Notes: generated by a model not told the origin, from the sequence alone. DNA of 64,000 bases from Inhella proteolytica (GCF_016093275.1 NZ_JAEDAK010000007.1:1-64000); one strand, 5' to 3'. Positions 24,391-34,127 are shown, counted from the first letter of the stretch. Made by a program: numbers and translations.

Positions 24391-26826
24391 TTACTGGCCG
24401 AAGGGCAGGGCGCTGTACATGCCGCGCAGGCTGGCGCCGGCAAAGCCGGCGCGCGGCACCACGGTGACGTAGATCCAGCCCTGGCCGTTGGTGGGCACGT
24501 TCAGTTGCAGGGCGCCGCCGGCCTGGACTTCACCGCGCACCTGGTGATCCTGGGCGGTGGCCCAGCCCCCGGCCTTGGCGTAGACGTCGGCGCCGCCGCC
24601 GGCCACATCGGCCAGGCGGAACAGCACCTGGTTCCAGCCGGTGCCGCGCAGGTAGTAGTAACGCGCGCCGCTGTTGCCGGGCACCGCGCGGGCGCAGCCG
24701 TTGCCCAGCTCGGACTCGGTGGCCGCACGGCAGGGGCCCACGGCATTCGCGTCCACCAGGGGCAGGGTGCCCGGGCGCTGCGAGAGGCAGCCGCTGGACT
24801 GCAGCTGGCCGCCGCCCACGCACTCGTTCAGCCAGCGCGAGAAGTCGGCGTCCAGCTGCGTGCCCAGCCCCAGGATCTGCTGGCTGTAGCCGGCGTAGTC
24901 GGCCACGCGCGTCTTGGGCAGGAAGGCGTCCACCAGCTGCGGCTGGCGCTCCACCATGTAGCGGGCGGCCAGGTAGCCCCAGTTGTAGACGCGCGCGCTG
25001 CCGCTGTCGTAGCTGTTGCGCATGACTTCGCTGAGCGCCAGCGGGGCCGTCTGGGCGCGCGAGGTGGCGTCGGCATTGAAGCGGCGCAGATGGGCGAAGG
25101 AGACGTACTCGGCCAGGCCCTCGATCCACCACACCGACGAGGCGCGGTTCACGCCGTTGCTGAGCGGGTAGTCGTTGAAGCCGCCGCCCATGTTGAAGCG
25201 GCCGTCCAGGTAGTGCACGAACTCGTGGTTGAGGTTCCAGATCTCGAAACCGCTCAGCCACTCGGCGCGGTGGGCGATGAAGCGCGCCTGGTTGCCCGCC
25301 ACCCAGGGGCTGCCTTCCAGGTAGATGCCGCCGTTGTCGGTGTTGTTGCCGAAGATGTGGCCCGAGAAGCGTTTGTATTGCTCCGAGCTGTCGAACACCA
25401 CCAGCTCCAGGCTCTGGTTGTTGTCGTTCGGCACCGGGCGGCCCAGGGTGTTGAAGACGGCATGGAACTCGCCGGCCTGCTGGATCACCGATTCGCAGCT
25501 GGCCTGCAGCTGGGCCGGCGTCATGGCCTGGGCACGGATCACGTAGTGCGCATTGCAGGCGTGGCGGATCGGCAGCTTCTGCTGTTCCAGGGTCTGCGCG
25601 GCATTGCAGGTGCCGTACGAGGCGCAGTAGGGCGCGTCATAGGCGTCCACCATGTCGGCGGCGCGCAGCCAGATGTCGATGGCCTGGTCGTTGCTGGGCT
25701 GGAACTGGCCCATCTGCGCCACGCCCATCAGGCGCACGCCGTCCTTCAGCGCCGGGTGGCGCAGGAAGCGCAGCAGCTCGCCTACCGCATTGCGCAGGTG
25801 GTAGTCGTTGTCGGTGCCCAGCAGGCTGCGGTTGCGGCTCAGGAAGCCGTCGAGCGCGCGGGCGTAGCGCAGGTCGTTGCGCACCAGGGTGATGTAGGCG
25901 GTCTGTCCGTCGCCATAGAACAGGGTGTTCATGGCGGCCAGCAGGGCGTCGTTGTGCCAGTAGCCGGCCTGGGCGTGCTGCGGCTGGAACTGCTCGATCC
26001 AGCGCGCCGCGGCGGGTGCCAGCGCGGCGGCAAAGCCGGCCGGCACGGTCTTGAAGACCTCGGCCACCACATAGGCATTGGTCTCGTTGCTGTCGTAGAA
26101 GGCGGGCGCGGCGGCCAGCTGCTTCATCGCGCCCAGGGCCGCGTTCATCACGCTGCGCGAGGCGGCCGGCACGCCGGTGCTGCTGTTGCCGGTCTCGCTC
26201 AGGTACCACCAGTAGCCGGCCGTGCGCAGGTAGGAGAGCAGGTTCTTGACCTGGTCGCTGTCGGTGCCGGTGTAGTTCAGCGCGCGCAGGCGCAGGGTGT
26301 TGGCCACCGTCACCATGTTCTCGTTGCTGAACACGGTGCGGTGGTCGGCGGCGCTGCCGGTGTAGAGCTGGTACATGCAGCCGCTCAGCGCGGCCTGGTC
26401 GATGAAGGCGATCAGGTTCGCGCCGCTGCGGCCGCGGAAGTCGGCGGCCTGGCAGCTCTGGGCGGCCTGGGCCGATGCGCCATCCGCCAAGGCGCGGGCG
26501 GACAGGGCCGACTGCTGGCGCTTGCGCAGCTTGCTTTCGGCCGGCAGGGGCTGCGGCAGTTCGCCAATGCGCTCGCGGCTGGGCAGCAGGTCTTCGGCGC
26601 GGCGCAGCGGCAGCTGCGAGGGGTGCAGGCCCTGGCGCGCCACGTGCTCGCCCTGGCGCACCTGGCCCGGCTGGCTGGGGGCCTGCACCTGCAGGCTTTC
26701 GGCCTGGGCGCGGCGCAGGGTGGTGGGGTCTTCGGGGCGGGGCAGGCTGGCCAGCGCGGGCTGGCTCAGCAGGCCGGCGCAGAGCAGGGCCGCCGGCAGC
26801 CGCCAGGCGGAGGGGTGAGAAGGCAT
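24391..26826 (-). CDS. Peptidase M9 family (microbial collagenase-like) secreted metalloprotease
   Basis: An 811-aa secreted zinc protease of the Vibrio/Clostridium collagenase family. After a signal peptide (ALLCAGLLSQPALA, cut near residue 25) and a pro-like region, an M9N activator domain spans about 110-430. The catalytic domain has HEFVHYLDGRFN with zinc ligands H534 and H538 and catalytic E535, followed by WWIEGLAEYVS, whose Glu is the expected third ligand. The C-terminal ~110 residues form a pre-peptidase C-terminal-like beta-sandwich, often found in collagenases. The ATG at 26824-26826 begins the signal peptide. Confidence 0.93.
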   Translation of the reverse strand: MPSHPSAWRLPAALLCAGLLSQPALASLPRPEDPTTLRRAQAESLQVQAPSQPGQVRQGEHVARQGLHPSQLPLRRAEDLLPSRERIGELPQPLPAESKLRKRQQSALSARALADGASAQAAQSCQAADFRGRSGANLIAFIDQAALSGCMYQLYTGSAADHRTVFSNENMVTVANTLRLRALNYTGTDSDQVKNLLSYLRTAGYWWYLSETGNSSTGVPAASRSVMNAALGAMKQLAAAPAFYDSNETNAYVVAEVFKTVPAGFAAALAPAAARWIEQFQPQHAQAGYWHNDALLAAMNTLFYGDGQTAYITLVRNDLRYARALDGFLSRNRSLLGTDNDYHLRNAVGELLRFLRHPALKDGVRLMGVAQMGQFQPSNDQAIDIWLRAADMVDAYDAPYCASYGTCNAAQTLEQQKLPIRHACNAHYVIRAQAMTPAQLQASCESVIQQAGEFHAVFNTLGRPVPNDNNQSLELVVFDSSEQYKRFSGHIFGNNTDNGGIYLEGSPWVAGNQARFIAHRAEWLSGFEIWNLNHEFVHYLDGRFNMGGGFNDYPLSNGVNRASSVWWIEGLAEYVSFAHLRRFNADATSRAQTAPLALSEVMRNSYDSGSARVYNWGYLAARYMVERQPQLVDAFLPKTRVADYAGYSQQILGLGTQLDADFSRWLNECVGGGQLQSSGCLSQRPGTLPLVDANAVGPCRAATESELGNGCARAVPGNSGARYYYLRGTGWNQVLFRLADVAGGGADVYAKAGGWATAQDHQVRGEVQAGGALQLNVPTNGQGWIYVTVVPRAGFAGASLRGMYSALPFGQ

Positions 26827-27052
26827 CGGGAACTCCGGGTTGGGGTGGCCAGAACGGCCACGGGAAACGCAAGCAGCCCGGTACTGCGCAAGCCGGGAAA
26901 GCGCGGTCGGCAGTCTGCGCAGCGGCCGCTTGTCTGTCTTGCGCTGCCCCGGCGCGCCAGCGCCCGAAATCAGCACAGGGGGTGATGCCGGTCAAGGCCG
27001 CTGCACGGCCATCGCCCTAGGCTGGCGGCCCCCTTGTCTTGCTGCCTGCACC

Positions 27053-28237
27053 ATGTCCGAGCCCGCCGCCCCTGCTGCCGACCTCCTCATCGTGGGCGCC
27101 GGGCCGGCCGGCCTGGCCCTGGCCTGCGCACTGCACGACCAAGGCTGGCGCCCGCGCGTGCTCGAACAGCAGCCCGAGGCCGCGCTGGCCCAGCCGGCCG
27201 GCGACGGCCGCGAGATTGCGCTGACGCACCGCGCACGCCGCATCCTCGAAGGCCTGGGCCTGTGGCAGCGGGTGTGCGAGCAGGGCGAACCCGTGCCCCT
27301 GCGCGCCGCCAGCGTGCGCAGCGCCGGCAGCCCGCGCGTGCTGCCCTTCGCTTCGCCGGCCCACGAGGCGCTGGGTTGGCTGGTGCCCAACCAGCGCCTG
27401 CGCGCCGCGGCCTGGGCCGGTGCCCGCGCGCGCGGCATCGCCATCGAAACCGGCGTGGCCGTGCAGGGCCTGCAGCGCGATGAACAGGCCGCCACCCTGC
27501 AGCTGGCCGATGGACGCCAGCTGCGCGCCCCGCTGGTGGTGGCGGCCGACAGCCGCTTTTCCAGCCTGCGCCGCCTCGCCGGCATCCCGGCGCGCAGCCT
27601 GGATTTCGGCCGCTCCGCCCTGCTGTGCCCACTCACGCACGAGGCCGAGCACCAGGGCGTGGCGCAGGAATGCTTTCTGGCCGGCCACACCCTGGCCCTG
27701 CTGCCCATGGCCGGGCGCCAGAGCTCGGCCGTGTGGACGGTGCGCAGCGACGCCGTGCCCGCGCTGCTGAGCCTGAGCGAAGTCGAATTCGCCGCGCGCG
27801 TGGAGCAGGCCTGCGAGGGGCGCTTGGGGCCGATGCAGGTGGCCGGCGCGCGCCAGGTCTACCCGCTGGTGGCGGTGTACGCCGAGCGCTTTGCCGCGCA
27901 CCGCTTCGCGCTGGCGGGCGACGCGGCGGTGGGCATGCACCCCGTCACCGCGCATGGCTACAACTTCGGTCTGTACGGCATCGAGACCCTGGCGCAGGAG
28001 CTGGGCGCGCTGCGCCGCGCCGGCGGCCGCGACCCCGGCGACGCCGTCGCCCTGCAGCGCTACGCCCGCACGCACCAGCGCGCCACCCGCTTCATCTTCG
28101 AAGGCACGAATGCCATCGTGCGCCTGTTCACCGACGAGCGCCCGCCCGCCATGCTGCTGCGCCGCGCCGTGCTCGATCTGGCCACGGCGCTGCCGCCGCT
28201 GCGCTGGGCCATCACGCGGCAGCTCACCGGCGGCTGA
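27053..28237 (+). CDS. ubiM: FAD-dependent ubiquinone hydroxylase, UbiM type
   Basis: A 394-aa class A flavoprotein monooxygenase of the UbiH/UbiF/Coq6 superfamily. The Rossmann motif LLIVGAGPAGLALACAL (residues 11-27), DGREIALTHRARRIL (about 58-72) and the second FAD motif FALAGDAAVGMHPVTAHGYNFGL (about 285-307) place it near UbiM, which hydroxylates up to three ring positions in some proteobacteria. GDAAVGMHPVTA departs from the GxAAHxxxPxxG form of UbiH/UbiF. ATG 27053 gives the normal N-terminus. The stop is 8 bases from that of convergent kup. Confidence 0.83.
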   Translation: MSEPAAPAADLLIVGAGPAGLALACALHDQGWRPRVLEQQPEAALAQPAGDGREIALTHRARRILEGLGLWQRVCEQGEPVPLRAASVRSAGSPRVLPFASPAHEALGWLVPNQRLRAAAWAGARARGIAIETGVAVQGLQRDEQAATLQLADGRQLRAPLVVAADSRFSSLRRLAGIPARSLDFGRSALLCPLTHEAEHQGVAQECFLAGHTLALLPMAGRQSSAVWTVRSDAVPALLSLSEVEFAARVEQACEGRLGPMQVAGARQVYPLVAVYAERFAAHRFALAGDAAVGMHPVTAHGYNFGLYGIETLAQELGALRRAGGRDPGDAVALQRYARTHQRATRFIFEGTNAIVRLFTDERPPAMLLRRAVLDLATALPPLRWAITRQLTGG

Positions 28238-28245
28238 GCGGCCGC

Positions 28246-30123
28246 CTAGATCTGCACGCGCGTGCCCAGCTCCACCACGCCGTTGTCCGGCAATCTGAAG
28301 TGGCGCGCAATCGAGCCGGCGTTGTGGCTCATCAACCCGAACAGGCGCTCGCGCCAGCGCGCCATGCCGCTGCCGGGGGTCGAGACCACCGTCTCGCGGC
28401 TCAGGAAGTAGCTGCACTCGAAGGCCGGCAGGCCCAGCGCCTCGAGCGCCTGCGGCACATCCGGCGTTTCCATGAAGCCGTAGTGCAGGGTGATGCGCTC
28501 GAAGCGCTCGCTCAAGGGCTGGCGCTGCGCGCGCTCCGCCGCGGCCACCCAGGGGCGGGCCTCGGTCACCACCGTCAGGATCAGGTTGCGCGCGTGCAGC
28601 ACCTGGTTGTGCTTGAGGTTGTGCAGCAGGGCCTGGGGCACGCGGCTCGGGTCCGCTACCGGGTAGACGGCGGTGCGCGCGGTCTGCGGCAGCTCGCTGC
28701 TCTCCAGCTGCGCCAGGAAGGGCTCCAGCTCCAGCCCTTCGGCGTGGATGCTCTCCATCACCAGCGCGCGCCCGCGCGCCCAGGTGCTCATCAGCACGAA
28801 CAGGCCCAGGCCGAAGGCCAGCGGCGCCCAGCCGCCGTCGAAGAACTTGATTGCGCAGCCGGCCACCAGGGCCAGGTCCACCGTCACGAAGAAGGCCGTG
28901 GCGGCCAGGGCCAGCGGGCGCGGCATCTGCCAGGCGCGGCTGATGACCACATAAGTCAGCAGCGTGGTGATCAGCATCGTCAGCGTGACGGCGATGCCGT
29001 ACGCCGAGGCCAGCGCCGACGAACTGCGCGCCAGGACCACCGCCGCCAGCACGCCCAGCAGCAGCGCGCTGTTCACGGCCGGCAGGTAGATCTGCCCCGA
29101 GGCCGCCGCCGAGGTGTGGCGCACCTGCATGCGCGGCAGAAAGCCCAGCGCGATGGCCTGCTTGGTGAGCGAGAACGCCCCCGAGATCACCGCCTGCGAG
29201 GCAATGATGGCGGCAAAGGTGGCCAGCACCAGGGCCGGCAGCAGCCAGGCGGCGCTGAAGAGCTTGAAGAAGGGGTTGGCCAGCGCGGCCGGGTCGCCCA
29301 TCAGCAGCGCGCCCTGGCCCATGTAGTTCAGCGCCAGCGCCGGCAGCACTAGGCCCATCCAGGCCAGGCGGATCGGGCGGCGCCCGAAGTGGCCCATGTC
29401 GGCGTACAGCGCCTCGGCGCCGGTCAGCGTCAGCACGATGGCGCCCAGCGCCGCCAGCACGCCGAAACCGCGCTCACTCAGGAAGGCCAGGCCATGCAGC
29501 GGGTTCAGCGCCTGCAGGATGGCCGGCTGCTGGGCGATCTGCACCACGCCGCTGCCGGCCAGCAGCAGGAACCACAGCACGATCACCGGCCCGAAGAAGC
29601 GCCCCACCGCCGCCGTGCCATGGCGCTGCACCAGGAAGAGCCCGGTGAGGATGGCCAGCGCCGCCGGCACCACATAGGATTTCAGCGCCGGCGTCAGCAC
29701 CTCCAGCCCCTCCATCGCCCCCAGCACCGAAATGGCCGGCGTGATGACGCTGTCGCCATAGAACAGCGTGGCCCCGGCCACGCCCAGCAGCAGCAGCGCC
29801 GCGCGCAGCCGCGGCTGCCCCGCCACCGCCTGGCTGGCCAAGGCAGTCAGCGCCAGCACGCCGCCCTCGCCGCGGTTGTCCGCGCGCAGGATCAGGATCA
29901 CGTACTTCAGCGTCACCACCAGCATCAGCGCCCAGAACATCGCCGACACGGCCCCGATCAGGTTCGCCTGCGTCAGCGCCACGCCGGTGTGCGGCGAGAA
30001 CACCTCCTTGACGGTGTAGAGCGGGCTGGTGCCGATGTCGCCATAGACGACGCCGAGTGCCGCCAGCGTCAAGCCGGCCAGGCCTTGGGCCGGGGTGGGA
30101 TGGGAGGAATCCGAGGAAGACAT
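28246..30123 (-). CDS. kup: Kup-family low-affinity potassium transporter
   Basis: A 625-aa K+/H+ symporter of the KUP/HAK/KT family. The N-terminal [18 protein letters not shown] (about residues 24-41) is the family signature. Around 12 membrane helices fill residues 20-455, and a cytoplasmic domain of about 170 residues ends the protein, matching E. coli Kup. The ATG overlaps a hairpin-forming leader (30128-30155). No other K+ transport gene is adjacent, although an orphan kdpDE-like pair lies 3.3 kb away. Confidence 0.95.
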   Translation of the reverse strand: MSSSDSSHPTPAQGLAGLTLAALGVVYGDIGTSPLYTVKEVFSPHTGVALTQANLIGAVSAMFWALMLVVTLKYVILILRADNRGEGGVLALTALASQAVAGQPRLRAALLLLGVAGATLFYGDSVITPAISVLGAMEGLEVLTPALKSYVVPAALAILTGLFLVQRHGTAAVGRFFGPVIVLWFLLLAGSGVVQIAQQPAILQALNPLHGLAFLSERGFGVLAALGAIVLTLTGAEALYADMGHFGRRPIRLAWMGLVLPALALNYMGQGALLMGDPAALANPFFKLFSAAWLLPALVLATFAAIIASQAVISGAFSLTKQAIALGFLPRMQVRHTSAAASGQIYLPAVNSALLLGVLAAVVLARSSSALASAYGIAVTLTMLITTLLTYVVISRAWQMPRPLALAATAFFVTVDLALVAGCAIKFFDGGWAPLAFGLGLFVLMSTWARGRALVMESIHAEGLELEPFLAQLESSELPQTARTAVYPVADPSRVPQALLHNLKHNQVLHARNLILTVVTEARPWVAAAERAQRQPLSERFERITLHYGFMETPDVPQALEALGLPAFECSYFLSRETVVSTPGSGMARWRERLFGLMSHNAGSIARHFRLPDNGVVELGTRVQI

Positions 30124-30127
30124 GCGA

Positions 30128-30155
30128 ACGCTTCGTGATGCGGGGTGCGAAGCGT
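30128..30155 (-). promoter_or_regulatory. Hairpin immediately upstream of the kup start codon
   Basis: Read on the minus strand, an 8-bp perfect stem (acgcttcg / cgaagcgt) with a 12-base loop ends 4 bases before the kup ATG, so it covers the place where a ribosome-binding site would lie. No strong Shine-Dalgarno sequence is visible outside the stem. A role in translation control is possible but untested. Confidence 0.45.
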
Positions 30156-30356
30156 CGCGGTGGGGGTGTCAGGAACGCATAAGGCTTGGGGGCAGCTTGC
30201 CAGCGCAACACACGATTGCCGGCGCTCTCAGAAGTCGGCGTTCCACCGACTGCTTGCCGCGAATCGAGCAGCTGTTCAGGTGGCTCCGCGGTCATAGGCG
30301 TACCTCTGCCTTGCCAAAATGGAGTCCTCGGTCTGAGGAAAGCAAAGGCTCTTTTG

Positions 30357-31022
30357 ATGCTTCGACGAACGCTTGTGTGCCTTCCTGCGGCTGCTGCACT
30401 CCTTGCGGGTTGCAGCAGCCAGCGCCTCCAGCAGGGTGAAGCATTCGCTGCCTATCTCAGCTTCCTCTTTCGCGGTCTGCCAGCCCTCAAGGCACTGTCT
30501 GCCTGGGATCAACCGCCGTATTTCGAGGCCGTGGAAGCCGGTACTGGGCGCACCACGACTGGGAAGTACACGGAGCGGTTGGTGGTGAGTTCCCAGACCA
30601 GTGTGGAGTTCCGCCGCGAATGGAAAGACGCCGACGCGGCTCGCCAAGTTTTTCCGGATATGCACCCTTCCGCTGCAAAGAGCCTGATGCAGCGCAGCGA
30701 GGCAGCCCGCAGTCTCTACTTGCCGACGTCACGTTTGCCGCCCAAGTTGATTGTTGATCTGGTATCCCCACAGCTGATCCAAGACGCGTTGGGCCCGGGG
30801 GCGGACTTGAATGAACGCTGGAATCGCTTCTACGAGCGCTACCCGGAGTCTCGCGGCATTGCCCACTTTTCGGCGGCCGGTATCAGCGTCGACGGGCAAC
30901 AGGCGGTCTTCACCTATGAGTTGGGCTGTGGGCCTACTTGTGGATGTGGCTACGCCGTTTTGATGCGCCGAGTGAAAGGGGCGTGGTGGGTGGAGGACCA
31001 TCGAATGATGTGGATTAGCTGA
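30357..31022 (+). CDS. Hypothetical lipoprotein with lower GC than its neighbours
   Basis: A 221-aa protein I do not recognise. A signal peptide with lipobox (LLAGC, Cys at residue 19) predicts a lipid-anchored envelope protein. The rest is soluble; notable features are a CGPTCGCGYAV cluster with three Cys near residue 195 and a C-terminal VKGAWWVEDHRMMWIS. Base composition is visibly less GC-rich than the surrounding genes (many t- and a-ending codons), and it is flanked on both sides by more than 200 bases without a recognisable gene. Together these suggest acquisition by transfer. Confidence 0.6.
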   Translation: MLRRTLVCLPAAAALLAGCSSQRLQQGEAFAAYLSFLFRGLPALKALSAWDQPPYFEAVEAGTGRTTTGKYTERLVVSSQTSVEFRREWKDADAARQVFPDMHPSAAKSLMQRSEAARSLYLPTSRLPPKLIVDLVSPQLIQDALGPGADLNERWNRFYERYPESRGIAHFSAAGISVDGQQAVFTYELGCGPTCGCGYAVLMRRVKGAWWVEDHRMMWIS

Positions 31023-31271
31023 CCTCCAATCTCGGTGACTTGTGGCGCCAGGGAGGCGGTCGCTGTCAGGTTGAGCGAGGCCCGAACGGGATCGGCAGCT
31101 CCGCTTGAAGACGCTTGGTCGTCAGTCCTCCCCGTTGCTGTGCCCTTCAGAGCCGGTGGGCGCCTCCGCAGCTGCTGGCAGCTCACACTTTGGAGGAGCT
31201 GCGTGCCGCGCAGCGTGGCCGTGCTTATCGCTGCCCCATCGATGCGGGCGCCATCGATCACTCCCCGCGGC

Positions 31272-32180
31272 TCACCGCCCCCGCTCCCGCACCGGCACGC
31301 TCACGCTGCACAAATCCACATGCCCATGGCTGTGCACGAACCAGCCTTCGCGCCAGCGCCGTGCCTGCAGCAGGGCGGTCCAGCTCGGGGAGTCGGTGCG
31401 CAGCACCTCCACGCGCGGCCGCTCGGCTTCGGGCAGATCCGCTGCCAGACGCACCCGGGTGATCGGGGTGCGCTGTTCGGGCTTTTCGTAGAAGCCCAGC
31501 GCCGCGCCACCGCGTGGCAGGGACGAGAGCAGCTCGATGCCCTGCAGCACCCGGCCCACCAGGGGCACGTTCAGGTCCAGCCCGCGGGCCGGCGCGATCA
31601 TGGCGTAGAGCTCGGCGCCGTTGCTGGAATCCACCGCCATGTCGCGCCCCGCGCCCACCATGCCGTAGCAGTGCGAGAGCCAGGCCTGGTTGCGCTTGGG
31701 ATCCGCGGCCATCGGAAAGCCGTCCACGAATCCCTGCACCGGCGCCCAGCCATCGCGGTCCGGCAGGGCCTGGAGGGGCAGGCCCTTGAAGGGCACGGCG
31801 AACTCGATGCCGGGCTTGGACAGGCCGGGCGGCAGCGGCTTGGCGCCGCTCGGGTTCTTCTCGGCCTCGGGGTCGCCCCATTGGGCGACGTAGTTGTCCT
31901 GCACGCGCAGCACGGCCAGGCCGTCCCAGTAGGCGGCGCGGGCCAGGGTGCGGATGTTGGCGACATGGCGCGGCGCGAAGCGCGGCGCCAGCTCGATCAG
32001 CACGCGGCCCTGGGGCAGCTCCATCACCAGCAGGTTCTCGGGCGCGGGCTCGCGCCAGTCGGCCGCGGGGGCGGCGGCAATGACCTCGGCGCTGCTGCGC
32101 CAGGGCTTGGGCGGCGGGCCGGCCAGGGCAGGGGCGCTGGCCAGGGCCAGCAGCGGGAGCAGGGCAAGGGCGCGAGGCAT
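31272..32180 (-). CDS. Secreted cyclophilin-type peptidyl-prolyl isomerase
   Basis: A 302-aa periplasmic cyclophilin-like protein. The signal peptide (LALLPLLALASAPALA) is followed by LVMELPQGRVLIELAPRFAPRHVANIRTLARAAYWDGLAVLRVQDNYVAQWGD, in which the active-site RVxDxxxxQxGD pattern replaces the usual RVIxxFMxQGGD. A long insertion separates this from SHCYGMVGAGRD, the equivalent of the GxLSMAN-type segment. Catalytic activity is plausible but the substitutions leave room for doubt. The ATG at 32178-32180 begins the signal peptide. Confidence 0.85.
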   Translation of the reverse strand: MPRALALLPLLALASAPALAGPPPKPWRSSAEVIAAAPAADWREPAPENLLVMELPQGRVLIELAPRFAPRHVANIRTLARAAYWDGLAVLRVQDNYVAQWGDPEAEKNPSGAKPLPPGLSKPGIEFAVPFKGLPLQALPDRDGWAPVQGFVDGFPMAADPKRNQAWLSHCYGMVGAGRDMAVDSSNGAELYAMIAPARGLDLNVPLVGRVLQGIELLSSLPRGGAALGFYEKPEQRTPITRVRLAADLPEAERPRVEVLRTDSPSWTALLQARRWREGWFVHSHGHVDLCSVSVPVRERGR

Positions 32181-32307
32181 GGGCGGCTTCCAGTGGCGAG
32201 GGGCGGCGCAGCATAGGGCGGCCAGCAATGAAGCCGATACAAAACCCGCCTAGGCTGCGCGGCCCGGCTGCCGCCCTCCATCCGCTTCATTCCTCTGCCT
32301 GAAGTCC

Positions 32308-33456
32308 ATGCGCCTCTCTCTCGCACTTCTTGTCCTCGCCCTGGCCGCCTGTGCCGGCGGCCCGCCGCGCGCGCAGCCTGATGCAGCGCGCGTTGAAGCC
32401 TTTCGGGCCCAGGGTTGGGCAGCGGGTGCGGCCCTGCAGCCCGAGCCCGAGCAGCTGCTGCTGTGGGGCCAGGGTGATGCGGCCTTGCCCTACCGCCTGG
32501 CCCTGCCGGCGGCGCCGGGCCCACGGCCGCTGATCGTCTACCTGCCCGGGCTGGGCGAAGGCCCCGAGGCCGGCCAGCGCTGGCGCGAGGCCTGGGTGCG
32601 GGCGGGCTATGCGGTGCTGAGCGTGCAGGCCCTTGCCGAGGACGGCGAGGCCTGGCGCTCGCCGCTGGCGCGCCAGGGTGAGTTCGCGGCCCTGGCCGCG
32701 CACCACCAGGGCCTGCGCGGCGCGCGGCTGCAGCGCCTGGGCGCCTTCCTGGCGGCCTTGCCCACGGCCCTGCCGGCCCCATGGGCCGCGCGCCTGGACC
32801 TGCGGCGTGCCGGCCTGGCGGGTTACGACCTGGGGGCCGACGCCGCCCTGCATCTGGCCGCCCAGGCCGGCAGCGGCTGGGCGTGGCAGGGCTTGTTGCT
32901 GATCAGCGCGCCGGCCGAGGGGCCAAGCCCGGCGGCGGGCCTGCCGCTGCTGGGCATCAGCGGGCCGGGCGATGGCGACGCGCTGCGCGGCCTGGATGAT
33001 GGCCGCGCGGCCGGGCGCGAGGCCCTGTTCCACCGGGCACCGCTGCTGTGGCTGCGCCAGCTCAGCCATCTGCAGTTCAGCGGCAGCGCCGAGGCGGAAC
33101 GCGCGCAGTCGGAGGGGCGGGCGCAGGGCGGGGGCGGGGAGCATGGCGGGGCGGCCGGCGGGCGTGGGCGCCGCGGCGGTGGCGGCGGCATGCCGGCCAA
33201 GGGCGGCCGCACGGGTGGCGACGGGCGCGATGGACCGATGGCCCCTGTGCCCCCCGGCCTGAACGCCCACCAGCTGACCCTGCTGAGCCAGGAGCGCGTG
33301 GCCGTGCAGACGGTGAGCACCGCCTTCTGGGACGCGACGCTGCGCGGCGACACGGCGGCGCGCCAGTGGCTGCGCGAACAGGCGCCGGCCTGGCTCGCTC
33401 CGGTCGGGGAGCTGCGCGGCGGGCCGGCTCAGGACTCCGCTTCGACCAGCCGGTAG
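32308..33456 (+). CDS. Predicted alpha/beta-hydrolase-fold lipoprotein with Gly-rich insertion
   Basis: A 382-aa protein with a lipoprotein signal (LALAAC, Cys at residue 15). LIVYLPGLGEG (75-85) looks like the oxyanion-hole strand, and AGYDLGADAALHLA (171-184) sits where the nucleophile elbow should be, but with Asp174 instead of Ser. HLQFSG at 254-259 could supply the His. Residues about 270-308 are a Gly/Arg-rich, low-complexity loop. An Asp nucleophile occurs in epoxide hydrolases and haloalkane dehalogenases (GHDWG), yet overall similarity to those is weak, so the function is open. The 3' end overlaps the kdpE-like gene by 28 bases. Confidence 0.65.
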   Translation: MRLSLALLVLALAACAGGPPRAQPDAARVEAFRAQGWAAGAALQPEPEQLLLWGQGDAALPYRLALPAAPGPRPLIVYLPGLGEGPEAGQRWREAWVRAGYAVLSVQALAEDGEAWRSPLARQGEFAALAAHHQGLRGARLQRLGAFLAALPTALPAPWAARLDLRRAGLAGYDLGADAALHLAAQAGSGWAWQGLLLISAPAEGPSPAAGLPLLGISGPGDGDALRGLDDGRAAGREALFHRAPLLWLRQLSHLQFSGSAEAERAQSEGRAQGGGGEHGGAAGGRGRRGGGGGMPAKGGRTGGDGRDGPMAPVPPGLNAHQLTLLSQERVAVQTVSTAFWDATLRGDTAARQWLREQAPAWLAPVGELRGGPAQDSASTSR

Positions 33457-34127
33457 CCCACGCCGGGCTCGGTGAGCAGGCGCTGCGGGCGCGCGGGCTC
33501 GGCCTCCAGCTTGGCGCGCAGCTGGCCCATGTAGAGGCGCAGGTACTGCGTCTGCTCGGTGCACTCGGGCCCCCACACATCGGCCAGCAGCTGGCGGTGC
33601 GTGACGACCTGGCCGGCGCTGCGCACCAGGCGCGCCAGCAGCTTGAACTCGGTGGGGGTGAGGTGGCAGTCGGCGCCGTGCAGGCGCACGCGGTGGGCGG
33701 CGAGGTCCACGTCGAGGCCGCTATGCTGGTAGCGCGTCTGCGCCGGCTGCACGGCATGGCCGCGGTGGCGTAGCGCCACGCGGATGCGCGCCAGCAGCTC
33801 GCCGATGGCGAAGGGCTTGACGAGGTAGTCGTCGGCGCCGGCGTCCAGCAGTTCGATCTTGCCGCTCTCCTGCCCGCGGGCCGAGATCACCAGCAGCGGC
33901 AGCTTGCCGCGCCAGGCCTTGAGCAGCTCGCTGCCCTCGCCATCGGGCAGGCCCAGGTCCAGCAGGGCCAGTTCGAAGGGCTCGTGCAGGCGCTCGGCCG
34001 TCTGCCACAGGGCCAGCGCGTCGGCGCAGCTGGCGGCGGCCAGCACCTGGTAGCCCTCCACGCGCAGGGCCTCGGCCAGCAGGGCGCGCAGCGCGGTGTC
34101 GTCTTCCACCAGCAGCAGCTTCTTCAT
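33429..34127 (-). CDS. kdpE: KdpE-like response regulator (OmpR family)
   Basis: A 232-aa two-component response regulator. The receiver domain has acidic D9/D10, phosphoacceptor D57 in LALLDLGLPDGEG, and the conserved Lys in DDYLVKPFAIGELLARI. The C-terminal winged helix (about 130-230) ends HRQLLADVWGPECTEQTQYLRLYMGQLRAKLE...GVGYRL, which matches KdpE closely. The ATG at 34125-34127 overlaps the histidine-kinase stop by 4 bases (ATGA). No kdpFABC genes are in the window. Confidence 0.88.
   Translation of the reverse strand: MKKLLLVEDDTALRALLAEALRVEGYQVLAAASCADALALWQTAERLHEPFELALLDLGLPDGEGSELLKAWRGKLPLLVISARGQESGKIELLDAGADDYLVKPFAIGELLARIRVALRHRGHAVQPAQTRYQHSGLDVDLAAHRVRLHGADCHLTPTEFKLLARLVRSAGQVVTHRQLLADVWGPECTEQTQYLRLYMGQLRAKLEAEPARPQRLLTEPGVGYRLVEAES

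Noticed and set aside
24505-26985. Long plus-strand frame (826 codons) opposite the collagenase gene
   Set aside because: The translation is Val/Gly/His-rich, typical of antisense to a coding frame, and the opposite strand has a full M9 active site.
31023-31271. Possible gene fragment (frame with HTLEELRAAQRGRAYR) between the lipoprotein and cyclophilin genes
   Set aside because: No start, no family resemblance and several stops in each frame nearby; it may be remnant DNA but cannot be supported as a feature.
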